From Pseudomonas fluorescens (GTDB lineage: Bacteria > Pseudomonadota > Gammaproteobacteria > Pseudomonadales > Pseudomonadaceae), in assembly GCF_001708445.1 (NCBI RefSeq), contig NZ_CP015637.1, forward strand, positions 1,117,001 to 1,181,000: 64,000 nucleotides of DNA, read 5' to 3'. The notes beneath the pieces are model-generated. The model did not search any database. It had not been told where the DNA came from and worked only from the letters and a program-made list of their open reading frames with translations. How positions within the stretch are numbered: the first letter of the stretch is position 1; every line of letters starts with the position of its first letter. This document shows positions 35,985 to 45,535 of the stretch, piece by piece. A program made the position numbers and the translations under genes.

Positions 35985-36120
35985 CTGTGGCGAGCAGGCT
36001 TGCCCTGCGTTGGGCTGCGAAGCAGCCCCAAAACCAACGACCCCATTCTTTCAGGAAGAATGGGGTCTTTTTAAGAGGGGCTGCTTCGCAGCCCAACGCA
36101 GGGCAAGCCTGCTCGCCACA
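35985..36120. repeat. REP family A inverted doublet enclosing a terminator
   Basis: Outer arms TGTGGCGAGCAGGCTTGCCC... and its inverse at 36076-36120. The centre is a perfect 12-base stem terminator. It lies 27 bases after lon. Confidence 0.88.
36039..36072 (+). terminator. intrinsic terminator of lon, nested in a REP doublet
   Basis: Stem GACCCCATTCTT / AAGAATGGGGTC, loop TCAGG, then TTTTT. All 12 stem pairs match. It reads out of lon. Confidence 0.9.
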
Positions 36121-36193
36121 ACAAGTCTGTTCACCACAATAAGTCTGCTCACCACAATAAGTCTGTACACCACAACAAGCGTGCTCACCACAA
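36104..36193. repeat. 18-bp tandem array derived from REP tail
   Basis: Five units starting at 36104, 36122, 36140, 36158 and 36176. The first is CAAGCCTGCTCGCCACAA; later ones drift toward TAAGTCTGCTCACCACAA. It fills the rest of the gap before icp. Confidence 0.88.
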
Positions 36194-36273
36194 AGGGCAC
36201 TCTGCTGCCTCTTGTCACACCTTGTCTCATCTTCGGTTATGCTCGCCCTTCGTCGTGAATGAACGGAGCCCCC

Positions 36274-36663
36274 ATGACTGCTGCCCGCCTGCTTCTCCCC
36301 TTGAGCCTTGCCCTGCTGGCCGCGTGCGCCAGTGCCCCCAAGCAAAACGTCACCGTGGAAGAACAGAGCGCCTGCCCGCTCCAGCTTAAACCTGGGCAAA
36401 ACCTGATCCTCACCCTGCCGAGCAACCCCACTACTGGCTACCGCTGGGCAATCCAGGATTCGGCGGGTGGCGTGCTGCGTGCCCTGAGCCCCGAGGTCTA
36501 CAACAGCAAAGAGTCCGGCGTGATCGGCGGTGGCGGCCAGTCCACCTGGCGCTTCCAGGCCTTTGCCACCGGCCAGGGACGTTTGCGCCTGACCTCCCAG
36601 CAACCCTGGGAACCGGAAGCCGAACCCGCCGAGACCTTCGACTGCGCCATCACGGTGAACTGA
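36274..36663 (+). CDS. icp: chagasin-type inhibitor of cysteine peptidases, lipoprotein
   Basis: A 129-residue family I42 inhibitor. The three inhibitory loops are recognisable: NPTTGY in LPSNPTTGYRW, GGGGQ in GVIGGGGQSTWRF, and a PW loop as QQPWEPEA. The N-terminus is a lipoprotein signal (RLLLPLSLALLAACAS). GGAG lies five bases before the ATG at 36274; an ATG at 36259 without a site is unlikely. It follows lon and precedes yhhN as in P. aeruginosa PA0777-PA0779. Its target protease in the cell is not known. Confidence 0.9.
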   Translation: MTAARLLLPLSLALLAACASAPKQNVTVEEQSACPLQLKPGQNLILTLPSNPTTGYRWAIQDSAGGVLRALSPEVYNSKESGVIGGGGQSTWRFQAFATGQGRLRLTSQQPWEPEAEPAETFDCAITVN

Positions 36664-36664
36664 T

Positions 36665-37306
36665 ATGCCATGGCTGATTCTTGCGCTGATGGGGGCCGGT
36701 ACCTTTATCTATGGCCTGAGCACCCACGCCACCCTGCTTTGCTTGCTGGTCAAGCCATTGCCGGTACTGGCGCTGCTGGGCTGGTTACATGATGCACCGC
36801 CGACCGACTACCGACGCTGGATCAGCCTTGGGCTGATTTTTTCCCTGGTCGGCGATGTGCTGCTGGCATGGCCGGGCGATCTCTTTATCTTCGGCCTCGG
36901 CGCGTTTCTGTTTGCCCACCTGGCATACCTCAAGGCGTATTTCAGCGACTGCCGCCGCCTGGCACTGCTGCCGCTGGTACTGGCACTCGCTGTGGGCGCG
37001 ATCTTGTTGAGCATTCTGATTGCCCACGGCCTCGGTGATTTGCTGATACCCGTGGTGATTTACGCGCTGGTAATCAGTGCCATGCTCTGGCGTGCGCTGG
37101 CCCGATTGGGCGGTGAGGTGCCGAAGCGTTCAGCCGCATTGGCGGCGGCAGGGGCCGCGTCGTTTGTGTTTTCCGACACCCTGATCGGTATCAATCGATT
37201 TGTGGTGTCATTCGAGGCCGCGCCCTATTTATTGATCGTGACTTACTGGCTGGGACAGTGGGGCATCACCGCATCGGCATTCACCCAGAAGCAGCGGTGG
37301 CCTTGA
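36665..37306 (+). CDS. YhhN/TMEM86-family membrane protein (putative lysoplasmalogenase)
   Basis: A 213-residue inner-membrane protein with about eight membrane segments (FIYGLSTHATLLCLLVKPLP, ISLGLIFSLVGDVLLAWPGD, FIFGLGAFLFAHLAYLKAYF, AAGAASFVFSDTLIGINRFV). The two conserved acidic motifs GDVLLAW and FSDTLIGINRF are the family signature. Relatives hydrolyse lysoplasmalogen vinyl-ether lipids; whether bacterial members do so here is unknown. It starts two bases after the icp stop, so the two are co-transcribed. Decayed REP A fragments follow at 37309-37366. Confidence 0.85.
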   Translation: MPWLILALMGAGTFIYGLSTHATLLCLLVKPLPVLALLGWLHDAPPTDYRRWISLGLIFSLVGDVLLAWPGDLFIFGLGAFLFAHLAYLKAYFSDCRRLALLPLVLALAVGAILLSILIAHGLGDLLIPVVIYALVISAMLWRALARLGGEVPKRSAALAAAGAASFVFSDTLIGINRFVVSFEAAPYLLIVTYWLGQWGITASAFTQKQRWP

Positions 37307-37448
37307 TAGTCCGGGGCTGCTGCGCAGGCCGATGGGGGCGGTGCGACGATTCGACAAGCCCGCTCATTACCACAAATCAGACAACCCGCGCATCCGATGA
37401 GCAACTTGGCTAAAATGCCGGCCTTTCCCCCTCGTCGCCGGAACAACC

Positions 37449-38192
37449 GTGAGCAAAGAACCCGATCGCCTATTCGCCCAGCCCCTGCCCCAGGTGCCGG
37501 ACTTCGCCTTTAACGAGGACGTGGTGCGGGTATTCCCCGACATGATCAAGCGTTCGGTGCCCGGTTACCCGACCATCGTCGAAAACCTCGGTGTACTCGC
37601 GGCGCAGTTTGCCCAGCCCCACAGCGTGCTCTACGACCTGGGTTCTTCGCTGGGCGCGGTGACCCAGGCCCTGCGTCGCCATGTGCGCACTGACGGCTGC
37701 CGGGTGATCGCGGTGGATAATTCGGCGGCGATGGTCGAGCGTTGCCGCGAATACCTCAATGGCCAGGACTCGATGTTCCAGGAGCTGCTGCCGGTGGAGG
37801 TGATCGAGGGCGATATCCTCGGGTTGCAATTCCAACCCGCCTCGGTGGTGGCCCTGAACTTCACCCTGCAATTCATCGCCCCCGAGCAGCGCCTGGCGTT
37901 GCTTGGGCGCATCCGCCAGGCACTGCTGCCGGGCGGTGCGTTGATCCTCTCGGAAAAGCTGCGTTTCAATGATCCTGAAGAGCACGCACTGCTCACCGAC
38001 CTGCATATCGCGTTCAAGCGCGCCAACGGCTACAGCGAACTGGAAATCGCCCAGAAGCGCAGCGCCATCGAAAACGTCATGAAGCCCGACAGCCTTGAAG
38101 AACACCGCGAACGCCTGCTGGCGGCCGGGTTTTCGAAAGTCGTGCCGTGGTTCCAGTGTCTTAACTTTGCCTCGTTGATTGCCCTGCCATGA
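37449..38192 (+). CDS. cmoA: carboxy-S-adenosyl-L-methionine synthase
   Basis: A 247-residue SAM-dependent enzyme that makes carboxy-SAM from prephenate for the cmo5U34 modification of tRNA. Diagnostic segments are [20 protein letters not shown], the SAM loop [15 protein letters not shown], and the C-terminal [13 protein letters not shown]. The start is a GTG at 37449, giving VSKEPDRLF. The last codons overlap cmoB as ATGA, so the pair is translationally coupled. Confidence 0.96.
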   Translation: MSKEPDRLFAQPLPQVPDFAFNEDVVRVFPDMIKRSVPGYPTIVENLGVLAAQFAQPHSVLYDLGSSLGAVTQALRRHVRTDGCRVIAVDNSAAMVERCREYLNGQDSMFQELLPVEVIEGDILGLQFQPASVVALNFTLQFIAPEQRLALLGRIRQALLPGGALILSEKLRFNDPEEHALLTDLHIAFKRANGYSELEIAQKRSAIENVMKPDSLEEHRERLLAAGFSKVVPWFQCLNFASLIALP

Positions 38193-39145
38193 TTGATTTG
38201 TCCCCCCTCGCCCGCCATCTGGTCGGCACTCCCTTGGCTGTCTGGGCCCAGGGCCTGCAAGCGCAGCTCGATAGCAAGATGGAAAAGGGTCATGGCGACC
38301 TGGAGCGCTGGCAGAGCGCACTGGATGCACTGCCGAAGATCCAGCCCACCGAGATCGACCTGCTCAATGGCCTGGTGTTGGACACCGCCTGCGACGACGC
38401 CACCCGCGCGCAAATGCACACCGCGCTGATGGGCCTGAGCCCGTGGCGCAAAGGCCCGTTTCATCTGTTCGGCGTGCATGTGGACACCGAATGGCGCTCG
38501 GACTGGAAATGGTCGCGCGTGGCGCCCCATCTGGACCTGAAAGGCAAGCGCATCCTCGATGTGGGCTGCGGCAACGGTTACTACATGTGGCGCATGCTCG
38601 GCGCAGGGGCCGACAGCGTGATCGGCGTCGACCCGAACTGGCTGTTCTTCTGCCAGTTCCAGGCCGTACAGCGTTACCTGTCCGAACCCAGGGCCTGGCA
38701 CCTGCCATTCCCGTTCGAGGACCTGCCGGCGAACCTGGAAGGCTTCGACACGGTGTTTTCCATGGGGGTTTTCTATCACCGTCGCTCGCCGATCGAACAC
38801 CTGCTGGCGCTGAAGGACACCTTGATCAAGGGCGGTGAACTGGTCCTGGAAACCTTGGTGGTGGAAGGCGATCAACAACAGGTGCTGGTACCGGAAGACC
38901 GTTATGCACAGATGCGTAACGTGTGGTTCCTGCCGTCGGTGCCGGCGCTGATGCTGTGGTTGCGCCGGGCCGGGTTCAGTGATGTGCGCTGCGTGGATGT
39001 GAGCGTGACCACGGTGCAGGAACAGCGCGGGACGGCGTGGATGAAGTATCAGTCGTTGAGTGACTTCCTCGATCCCGAGGACCACAGCAAGACCATTGAA
39101 GGGCTGCCGGCACCGATGCGGGCGGTGATCATCGCCAAGAAGTAA
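38189..39145 (+). CDS. cmoB: tRNA U34 carboxymethyltransferase
   Basis: A 318-residue enzyme that transfers the carboxymethyl group of carboxy-SAM to 5-hydroxyuridine-34 in tRNA. Signature segments are [20 protein letters not shown], the SAM loop [15 protein letters not shown], and [17 protein letters not shown]. Length is normal for the family. It overlaps cmoA by four bases. A REP family C hairpin follows. Confidence 0.97.
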   Translation: MIDLSPLARHLVGTPLAVWAQGLQAQLDSKMEKGHGDLERWQSALDALPKIQPTEIDLLNGLVLDTACDDATRAQMHTALMGLSPWRKGPFHLFGVHVDTEWRSDWKWSRVAPHLDLKGKRILDVGCGNGYYMWRMLGAGADSVIGVDPNWLFFCQFQAVQRYLSEPRAWHLPFPFEDLPANLEGFDTVFSMGVFYHRRSPIEHLLALKDTLIKGGELVLETLVVEGDQQQVLVPEDRYAQMRNVWFLPSVPALMLWLRRAGFSDVRCVDVSVTTVQEQRGTAWMKYQSLSDFLDPEDHSKTIEGLPAPMRAVIIAKK

Positions 39146-39170
39146 CCACTGATCTTCCTGGAACAACAGA

Positions 39171-39214
39171 AATCCAAATGTGGGAGGGGGCAAGCCCCCT
39201 TCCACATTGGATTT
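39171..39214. repeat. REP family C hairpin between convergent cmoB and tadA
   Basis: AATCCAAATGTGGGAGGGGG, CAAG, then CCCCCTTCCACATTGGATT: a near-perfect hairpin followed by TTT on the plus strand. It could end both convergent transcripts. Confidence 0.75.
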
Positions 39215-39224
39215 TCAGTGTTGG

Positions 39225-39722
39225 TTAGATTTGGGGCTTGGCTCGGCGGGCCTTGAAGAACTCGCTCAACACCGTGCCGCACTCCTCGGCCAGCACACCG
39301 CCTTCAAACAACACCCGATGATTGAGAAACCCTTGGGTAAAAAACTGCCCCTGGCTCTGCACAATTCCCGCCTTGGGCTCCAGCGCGCCGTACACCACCC
39401 GCCCAATCCGCGAATGCACGATCAGGCCGGCGCACATGCTGCACGGTTCGAGGGTCACATACAGCGTGCTGCCGGGCAGGCGATAGTTGCTCACGGCCTG
39501 AGCGGCGGCGCGGATGGCGACCATTTCCGCATGGGCGCTGGGATCGTTGCCGCTGATCGGGCAGTTGAAACCGCGGCCGATGATTTCACCGTCTTGCACC
39601 AGCACCGCGCCCACCGGCACTTCGCCCAGCGCCGCGCCTTGGGCGGCCAGCGCCAGGGCTTCGCGCATGAAGTCCTGGTCGCGGCTGCGGTCGATGATCG
39701 CCGTGGGGCGAAACTGGCGCAT
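39225..39722 (-). CDS. tadA: tRNA-specific adenosine-34 deaminase
   Basis: A 165-residue zinc deaminase that converts A34 to inosine in tRNA-Arg(ACG). Catalytic HAE is in NDPSAHAEMVAIRAAAQA and the zinc cysteines in TLEPCSMCAGLIVHSRIGRV. The ATG at 39722 overlaps the stop of the upstream multicopper oxidase by one base (TGATG), which implies coupling; the longer frame to 39791 lies inside that gene. Partnering an essential tRNA gene with a copper oxidase is unusual. Confidence 0.95.
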   Translation of the reverse strand: MRQFRPTAIIDRSRDQDFMREALALAAQGAALGEVPVGAVLVQDGEIIGRGFNCPISGNDPSAHAEMVAIRAAAQAVSNYRLPGSTLYVTLEPCSMCAGLIVHSRIGRVVYGALEPKAGIVQSQGQFFTQGFLNHRVLFEGGVLAEECGTVLSEFFKARRAKPQI

Positions 39723-41104
39723 CACACCACCTCGATCGCGGCCATCAGGCCGGTTTCCATGTGGTCGATCACGTGGCAATGGAACATCCACACCCCCGGG
39801 TTATCCGCCACCAACGCCACGCGGGCGCGTTCGTTCTTGCCCAGCAGGTAGGTGTCGGTGAAATACGGGATCACCTTGTGGCGGTTCGAGGCGATGACCT
39901 TGAAACTCATGCCGTGCAAGTGGATCGGGTGCTGGTACTGGGTCATGTTCTTCAATTCGAAAATGTAGCTCTTGCCCTTTTCCAGCTTGGCAATCGGGCG
40001 GTCGGCGCAGGTCTTGTCGGTGATGTCCCAGGCCTGACCGTTGATTTGCCACAGGCTCGGCGGCTTGCCGTTGTCGACGTTGACCGACACCGAACCGACC
40101 CACTCGAAATTGAAGTTGAGTTTCTCCGCATTGGCCAGGTCGGGCTCGGCAATCGGGTTGGCCGGCAACGCCGGTGGCCACTCGGTGGGCGCGTCGGTGT
40201 TGGCGACTGAGCGGAAAGTGCCCAGGCGTACGGGTCCGTTACGGATCGACAGCTCCTCGCCCGCCGGCGGTGCCTTGATCGCCAGGCAGATGCGCATGCC
40301 CGGGCCCAGCCAGTATTCCTTGCCCAATGGGCGCGGCTCGATGGGGTTGCCATCCAGCGCGTAGATCTGCGCTTCGACGTCGGGGATGTTGATGCGGTAG
40401 GTCAGGGTGTTGTCGAGGTTGAGCAAACGCACGCGGGTGATCTGCCCGGCCGGCAAGTCGATCACCGCCTGGGACACGCCATTGATGGTCGACAGGCGCC
40501 CCGCCGTACCGCCCCGCGCCGCCTCGCGTGGAATGCTGAAGGCGACAAACGCGCCCTCTTCGTCCACGTGCCAGCTTTTCAGGCTGAGGGTGCGCTCGTG
40601 CTTGAAACCCGTGGGTTCGCGCTCTTCAATGATCAGCGGGCCGACCAGGCCACGGCCGAGCTCTTCGCTGCTGTTCACATGGGGGTGGTACCAGTAGCTG
40701 CCGGCGTCCGGCACACGGAACTTGTAGTCGAAGTACTCGCCGGGCAGCACCGGCAATTGCGAGACGTAGGGTACGCCGTCCATTTCCAGCGGCAGGCGAA
40801 TGCCGTGCCAGTGGATGGTGGTGGCGACCGGCAGGTGGTTGATAAAGCGCACTCGCAGCCACTCGCCCTGACGCACACGCAGTTCAGTACCCGGTGCTGA
40901 CGGGCCGAAGGCCCAGGCTTGGGTTTTGTGCCCCGGCACCAGTTCCACATCGAGCGGCGCGGCGATCAGTTCGTAATCGTGCCCTGCTTCGGCTTCGGCG
41001 ACCTTCCCCAGCCAGTAGCGGTAGGCGCCACCGGCACCGACGCCCACTACGGCCAGGCCTGCAAGACCACCCAGGATTTGTCGACGGGAAAAGGATCGGG
41101 ACAC
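39722..41104 (-). CDS. Tat-exported multicopper oxidase
   Basis: A 460-residue periplasmic multicopper oxidase with the Tat motif SRSFSRRQILGGLAGLAVVG at the N-terminus. I use the GTG at 41104, with GAGG five bases upstream; the frame to 41167 has no better start. Copper-site motifs are TTIHWHGIRLP, YWYHPHVNSS, HPIHLHGMSF and MFHCHVIDHMETGLM, giving type 1, 2 and 3 copper centres. There is no methionine-rich insert of the CueO kind. Substrate unknown. It is transcribed just before tadA. Confidence 0.93.
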   Translation of the reverse strand: MSRSFSRRQILGGLAGLAVVGVGAGGAYRYWLGKVAEAEAGHDYELIAAPLDVELVPGHKTQAWAFGPSAPGTELRVRQGEWLRVRFINHLPVATTIHWHGIRLPLEMDGVPYVSQLPVLPGEYFDYKFRVPDAGSYWYHPHVNSSEELGRGLVGPLIIEEREPTGFKHERTLSLKSWHVDEEGAFVAFSIPREAARGGTAGRLSTINGVSQAVIDLPAGQITRVRLLNLDNTLTYRINIPDVEAQIYALDGNPIEPRPLGKEYWLGPGMRICLAIKAPPAGEELSIRNGPVRLGTFRSVANTDAPTEWPPALPANPIAEPDLANAEKLNFNFEWVGSVSVNVDNGKPPSLWQINGQAWDITDKTCADRPIAKLEKGKSYIFELKNMTQYQHPIHLHGMSFKVIASNRHKVIPYFTDTYLLGKNERARVALVADNPGVWMFHCHVIDHMETGLMAAIEVV

Positions 41105-41190
41105 AACAACCTCACGTATCTGCCGCAGGCGCAGGGCCTGCAAAGGGCAGATACGATACACCTGCAAAGGCTAAACAGTAAGACTTCTCA

Positions 41191-41280
41191 TGTGGGAGGG
41201 GGCTTGCCCCCGATAGCGGTGGGTCAGGTACAGACTTGCTGACTGATACACCGCCATCGGGGGCAAGCCCCCTCCCACAT
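41191..41280. repeat. REP family C inverted doublet
   Basis: TGTGGGAGGGGGCTTGCCCC...CGATAGCGGTGGGTCAG on the left, inverse with GCCATCGGGGGCAAGCCCCC on the right, about 30 bases between. It lies between the multicopper oxidase and pdxJ. Confidence 0.88.
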
Positions 41281-41296
41281 TGGATTTTCGCTGTTT

Positions 41297-42040
41297 TTAG
41301 TGCTTGGCGGCCGCCAGGATCAGGGCTTTCATCTCGGCGACGGCGCCTTTGAAACCGACGAACAATGCGTGGGCCACCAGCGCATGGCCGATGTTCAGCT
41401 CGTTGATGCCCTTGATCGCGGCCACGGCTTCGACGTTGTGGTAGTGCAGGCCATGACCGGCGTTGACGATCAGGCCTTCAGTGAGGCCGCAGTTCACACC
41501 GTCAATGACGCGCTGCAGTTCATCCGCCACGTCGGTCGGTGTGGTGGCGTCGGCGTAACGGCCGGTGTGCAGTTCAATAGCCGGCGCGCCGACCCGACGG
41601 GAGGCTTCGATCTGGCGCTCATCGGCGTCGATGAACAATGACACTTCGCTGCCGATCTTCGACAGGCGCTCCACGGCGGCCTTGATCCGCGCTTCCTGGC
41701 CGGCCACGTCGAGGCCGCCTTCGGTGGTCAGTTCCTGGCGGGTTTCCGGTACCAGGCAGATATGCGCCGGGCGGATGCGTTCGGCGAACGCCATCATTTC
41801 CTCGGTGACGCCCATTTCGAAGTTCATGCGGGTTTGCAGCACGTCCTTGAGCAGCAACACGTCGCGCTCCTGGATGTGACGGCGGTCTTCGCGCAGGTGC
41901 ACGGTGATGCCGTCGGCGCCCGCTTCTTCGGCGTCCAGCGCGGCCTTGACCGGGTCAGGGTAACGGGTGCCCCGGGCCTGGCGCAGGGTAGCGACGTGGT
42001 CGATGTTGACGCCAAGAAGAATGCGATTGCTGGTGGTCAC
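41297..42040 (-). CDS. pdxJ: pyridoxine 5'-phosphate synthase
   Basis: A 247-residue TIM-barrel enzyme that joins 1-deoxyxylulose 5-phosphate and 3-amino-2-oxopropyl phosphate in vitamin B6 synthesis. Signature segments are [62 protein letters not shown] and [11 protein letters not shown]. The start is a GTG at 42040 with AGGAG seven bases upstream. It follows recO, the usual Pseudomonas order. Confidence 0.97.
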   Translation of the reverse strand: MTTSNRILLGVNIDHVATLRQARGTRYPDPVKAALDAEEAGADGITVHLREDRRHIQERDVLLLKDVLQTRMNFEMGVTEEMMAFAERIRPAHICLVPETRQELTTEGGLDVAGQEARIKAAVERLSKIGSEVSLFIDADERQIEASRRVGAPAIELHTGRYADATTPTDVADELQRVIDGVNCGLTEGLIVNAGHGLHYHNVEAVAAIKGINELNIGHALVAHALFVGFKGAVAEMKALILAAAKH

Positions 42041-42091
42041 GGAAGCGCTCCTGAAAAGGGAAAGAAACGGTGCACAGCATACACGGGGATG

Positions 42092-42781
42092 TCAGGGCTT
42101 TCGAAACAACTCGCGACTGACCAACGGCCGTCCACCCAGGTGGACCGCGAGGGCCTGGCGCATCAGGCGCTTGGCGGCGGACAAGGCGCCGGGGGCGCTC
42201 CAGTCGGCTTCGCTCATGGCCAGCAGTTCGGTGCCCTGGAACAGGCCCGGTTGCAACAGATACACGCGCTCCAGGCCGGCATCGACTTGCAGGCGGTACA
42301 TGCCGTCGGCGGCGATGGGCTCGCCATGCAGGTCGTTGTTCAGCTCGAAACCGTAGCCCAGGTCATCGAGCAGGCGCCATTCGAATGCCCGCAGCAATGG
42401 CTCCAGGGGGCGACCCTCGGCCAGGGCCAGCAAGGTGGCAGCATAGTGATCGAAGACCGCCGGGTGCGGGTCTTCGGCAGGCAGCAGGCGGATCAGCAGT
42501 TCATTGAGGTAGAGGCCGCTGAACAGTGCATCGCCATTGAGCCAGGCTGAAGTGCCGACGCTTTCCAGGCGGCCGACGTTTTTCAACTCGCCCTTGCCAC
42601 GAAACTCCACGTCCAACGCCACGAAGGGCCGTGCCAATGTGCCCGCCTTGCCCCGTGCGCTACGCAATACCGCACGCAGGCGACCTTGAGGCGTGAGGAA
42701 GTCCACCAGGGCGCTGGTCTCACGGTAGGCGCGGCTGTGCAGGACGTAGGCGAGTTGGCTGGGAGGTGGGGTTGAGGACAT
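42092..42781 (-). CDS. recO: DNA repair protein RecO
   Basis: A 229-residue recombination mediator that works with RecR to load RecA on SSB-coated single strands. N-terminal OB fold ([39 protein letters not shown]) then a helical domain ([35 protein letters not shown]). The ATG at 42781 begins MSSTPPPSQ; the frame further upstream is REP family C DNA. Zinc cysteines are absent, as in many Pseudomonas RecO. Confidence 0.95.
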   Translation of the reverse strand: MSSTPPPSQLAYVLHSRAYRETSALVDFLTPQGRLRAVLRSARGKAGTLARPFVALDVEFRGKGELKNVGRLESVGTSAWLNGDALFSGLYLNELLIRLLPAEDPHPAVFDHYAATLLALAEGRPLEPLLRAFEWRLLDDLGYGFELNNDLHGEPIAADGMYRLQVDAGLERVYLLQPGLFQGTELLAMSEADWSAPGALSAAKRLMRQALAVHLGGRPLVSRELFRKP

Positions 42782-42825
42782 GGGGTTCTCACGGCTGACG
42801 GCAATCTTGAAAACAACATAAACCC

Positions 42826-42916
42826 AATGTGGGAGGGGGCCTGCCCCCGATGGCGGTGGTTCAGTCACTTATCTATCAACTGACCCACCGCTATCGGGGG
42901 CAAGCCCCCTCCCACA
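42826..42916. repeat. REP family C inverted doublet
   Basis: AATGTGGGAGGGGGCCTGCC...CCGATGGCGGTGG on the left, inverse CCACCGCTATCGGGGGCAAG to 42916 on the right. It fills the recO-era gap. Confidence 0.88.
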
Positions 42917-42944
42917 CTTTCAGTCCTGCGGTGTACTCAAGACC

Positions 42945-43847
42945 TTACAGGTCGCCGTAACCCAGGGAGCGCAATGCGCGCTCATCATCGGACCAACCAC
43001 CCTTCACCTTCACCCACAGGTTGAGCATGATCTTGGAATCGAACAGCAATTCCATGTCCTTGCGCGCTTCGGTACCGATACGCTTGATGCGCTCGCCCTT
43101 GTCGCCAATGATGATTTTCTTCTGGCCGTCACGCTCGACGAGGATCAGCGCATGGATATGCAAGGTCTTGCCCTGCTGCTTGAACTCTTCGATTTCAACG
43201 GTGATCTGGTACGGCAGCTCTGCGCCCATTTGGCGCATGATTTTCTCGCGCACCAGTTCAGCGGCGAGGAAACGGCTGCTGCGGTCGGTGATCTGGTCTT
43301 CCGGGAAGAAGTGCTCGTTCTCCGGCAGGTAGCCGGCGATCACGCGTTCCAGGGCTTCGAGGTTATGCCCGTGCTGGGCCGAGATCGGCATGATCTGGGC
43401 ATTGGGCAGTTGTTCCTGCAGCCAGGTCAGGTGCGGCATCAGTTCGGATTTGTCTTCGATACGGTCGGTCTTGTTCAGCGCGACGATCAATGGGCCGGTG
43501 ACGTACTGCACGCGTTCGAGGACCATCTGGTCTTCGTCGGTCCACTTGGTGCGGTCGACCACGAAGATCACCACGTCGACGTCTTTCAACGCGGCCGAGG
43601 CGGTCTTGTTCATGTAGCGGTTCAGGGCCTTCTCGCCGCCTTTGTGCATACCTGGAGTGTCGACGTAGACCGCCTGCACGGCGCCTTCGGTCTTGATGCC
43701 CAGCATGTTGTGGCGAGTGGTCTGCGGCTTGCGCGAGGTGATCGCGAGCTTTTGGCCGAGGATGTGGTTCAGCAGCGTGGACTTGCCCACGTTGGGGCGG
43801 CCGACGATGGCAACATAGCCACAGCGTGTTGCGGTTGAATCAGTCAT
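42945..43847 (-). CDS. era: GTPase Era
   Basis: A 300-residue essential GTPase that binds 16S rRNA during small-subunit maturation. G motifs are [16 protein letters not shown] in [11 protein letters not shown], and NKTD in [11 protein letters not shown]. The C-terminal KH domain contains [20 protein letters not shown]. It starts at 43847 inside the last codons of rnc (8-base overlap), so the two are coupled. Confidence 0.97.
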   Translation of the reverse strand: MTDSTATRCGYVAIVGRPNVGKSTLLNHILGQKLAITSRKPQTTRHNMLGIKTEGAVQAVYVDTPGMHKGGEKALNRYMNKTASAALKDVDVVIFVVDRTKWTDEDQMVLERVQYVTGPLIVALNKTDRIEDKSELMPHLTWLQEQLPNAQIMPISAQHGHNLEALERVIAGYLPENEHFFPEDQITDRSSRFLAAELVREKIMRQMGAELPYQITVEIEEFKQQGKTLHIHALILVERDGQKKIIIGDKGERIKRIGTEARKDMELLFDSKIMLNLWVKVKGGWSDDERALRSLGYGDL

Positions 43848-44529
43848 GGCCATTCTCCACGCCCAGGGCAATCAGTGCTGCGGCGGCCGCTACCTGTTCG
43901 GCAATACGACGGCTCACACCCTGACCTCGGCTTTTTTCATTCAGTAAGGTGATTTCACATTCCACGAAGAACACGCGGCAATGGGGCTCACCTTGGATAT
44001 CCACCACTTCGTAACGTGGCAGTTCGCACCCGCGGGACTGCAGGAATTCCTGCAGGCGGGTCTTGGGATCTTTGTTGGTGTCGACCAGGGTCAGGCTTTC
44101 GATTTCCGACGTCAGCCAGGCCGTCACCCGCTCCTTGGCCGCTTCCATGCCAGCATCCAGGTAGATCGCACCGATCAACGCCTCAAGGGCGTCGGCCAGG
44201 ATCGACTCACGACGGAAACCGCCGCTCTTCAACTCACCGGACCCCAGGCGCAGGTACTCGCCAAGGCCGAAACCACGGGCCAGCACGGCCAGGGTCTCGC
44301 CTTTAACCAGGCGCGCGCGCAGGCGCGACAGCTGGCCTTCACGGGCTTGGGGGAAGCGCTCGAACAGGGCTTCACCGGCGACGAAATTGAGGATGGCATC
44401 ACCGAGGAATTCCAGGCGTTCGTTATTACGCCCTGCAAAGCTGCGGTGTGTGAGGGCAAGGACCATCAATTCCTGATCCTTGAAGGTGTAGCCGAGCAGA
44501 CGCTCGAGACGACTTAAAGAAACGCTCAC
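43840..44529 (-). CDS. rnc: ribonuclease III
   Basis: A 229-residue double-strand RNA endonuclease. The catalytic signature [15 protein letters not shown] and the second acidic region [16 protein letters not shown] are intact, followed by the dsRNA-binding domain ([40 protein letters not shown]). GTG start at 44529. In P. aeruginosa a DUF4845 gene separates lepB and rnc; here only 146 bases lie between them and no such gene is present. Confidence 0.97.
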   Translation of the reverse strand: MSVSLSRLERLLGYTFKDQELMVLALTHRSFAGRNNERLEFLGDAILNFVAGEALFERFPQAREGQLSRLRARLVKGETLAVLARGFGLGEYLRLGSGELKSGGFRRESILADALEALIGAIYLDAGMEAAKERVTAWLTSEIESLTLVDTNKDPKTRLQEFLQSRGCELPRYEVVDIQGEPHCRVFFVECEITLLNEKSRGQGVSRRIAEQVAAAAALIALGVENGHD

Positions 44530-44647
44530 GGTTTACCCATATCTGTTTGGTGGCACCGGCGGCCATCGACGATTGACGCAGTGTTCAAATTCAAATCCTG
44601 GTTGATGCTGCATGAGGCCGGAAATGTCCAAGCCCCAGAAAAGCATT

Positions 44648-44669
44648 CGGCGCTGTGATCACAGCGCCG
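44648..44669. repeat. 22-base perfect palindrome after lepB
   Basis: CGGCGCTGTGA and its exact complement meet without a spacer, six bases after the lepB stop (minus strand). Downstream on the minus strand it is followed by AATGCTTTTCT, so it may be a weak terminator. Confidence 0.5.
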
Positions 44670-44675
44670 CCTGTC

Positions 44676-45530
44676 TTACTTGATCAGCCCGACCCGCGAG
44701 AAGTTCGGCAGGTGGCTGAGCTTAGGTTCCGGCCAACTCATCCAGACCGCGAAGGCCTTGCCGACGATATTCTGGTCGGGAACCATGCCCAGCAGATCCT
44801 TGGGAATAGTAGGGTCATCCCAGTAGCGGCTGTCATTGGAGTTGTCGCGGTTGTCGCCCATCATGAAGTAGTGCCCGGCAGGCACTTTCCACTCGCCATC
44901 AGGCATTGCGCGGTAGCGGCTCATTTCCTTGCGGATTTCGTGCTCTACCGTACCGAGCTTTTCCCGGTACAGCTCGGCGCTGCCCAAGGTGTTCGGCTCG
45001 GTGCCGATCAATTTCTCCGCCACCGACTCGCCATTGACGAACAGGCGCTTGTCGCTGGTGTAGCGAATCACGTCACCCGGCAGGCCCACGACACGCTTGA
45101 TGTAGTTGACGTTCGGATCGCTTGGGTAGCGGAACACCATCACGTCGCCGCGCTGCGGGTCACCGATCTCGATGACCTTCTTGTCGATCACCGGCAAGCG
45201 AATCCCGTAGGAAAACTTGTTCACCAGGATGAAGTCACCCACGTCCAGGGTCGGTTTCATCGACCCCGAAGGGATCTGAAACGGCTCCACCAGGAACGAG
45301 CGCAATACCAGCACGATGAATAGCACCGGAAAGAACGATTTGCCGTATTCAACCAGCAACGGTTCTTTGTTCAGCTTCTCGAGCACCACGACATCGGGCT
45401 GGCTGACGCTGCCCTGATAGGACGCGATAGCCGCCCGCCGACGCGGGGCGAAGAACACCAGATCGAGCAACGCCAGGAGACCGCAAACGGCAACGGCGAT
45501 GACCAGCAACAGCGGGAAATTTAGCGACAT
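44676..45530 (-). CDS. lepB: signal peptidase I
   Basis: A 284-residue inner-membrane protease that removes Sec signal peptides. Two N-terminal membrane segments (LLLVIAVAVCGLLALLDLVF and FFPVLFIVLVLRSFLVEPF), catalytic Ser in IPSGSMKPTLDVGD and Lys in VNYIKRVVGLPGD, and box E GDNRDNSNDSRYWD. It starts five bases after the lepA stop, so the two are co-transcribed. Confidence 0.97.
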   Translation of the reverse strand: MSLNFPLLLVIAVAVCGLLALLDLVFFAPRRRAAIASYQGSVSQPDVVVLEKLNKEPLLVEYGKSFFPVLFIVLVLRSFLVEPFQIPSGSMKPTLDVGDFILVNKFSYGIRLPVIDKKVIEIGDPQRGDVMVFRYPSDPNVNYIKRVVGLPGDVIRYTSDKRLFVNGESVAEKLIGTEPNTLGSAELYREKLGTVEHEIRKEMSRYRAMPDGEWKVPAGHYFMMGDNRDNSNDSRYWDDPTIPKDLLGMVPDQNIVGKAFAVWMSWPEPKLSHLPNFSRVGLIK

Positions 45531-45535
45531 AGGAC

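Noticed and set aside
34498..36603. Long minus-strand frame of about 700 codons with a Cys-rich repeat (CGEQ-like)
   Set aside because: It is antisense to lon and icp, and the Cys-rich part is a translation of the 18-base REP tail array; codon use and lack of family resemblance speak against a gene.
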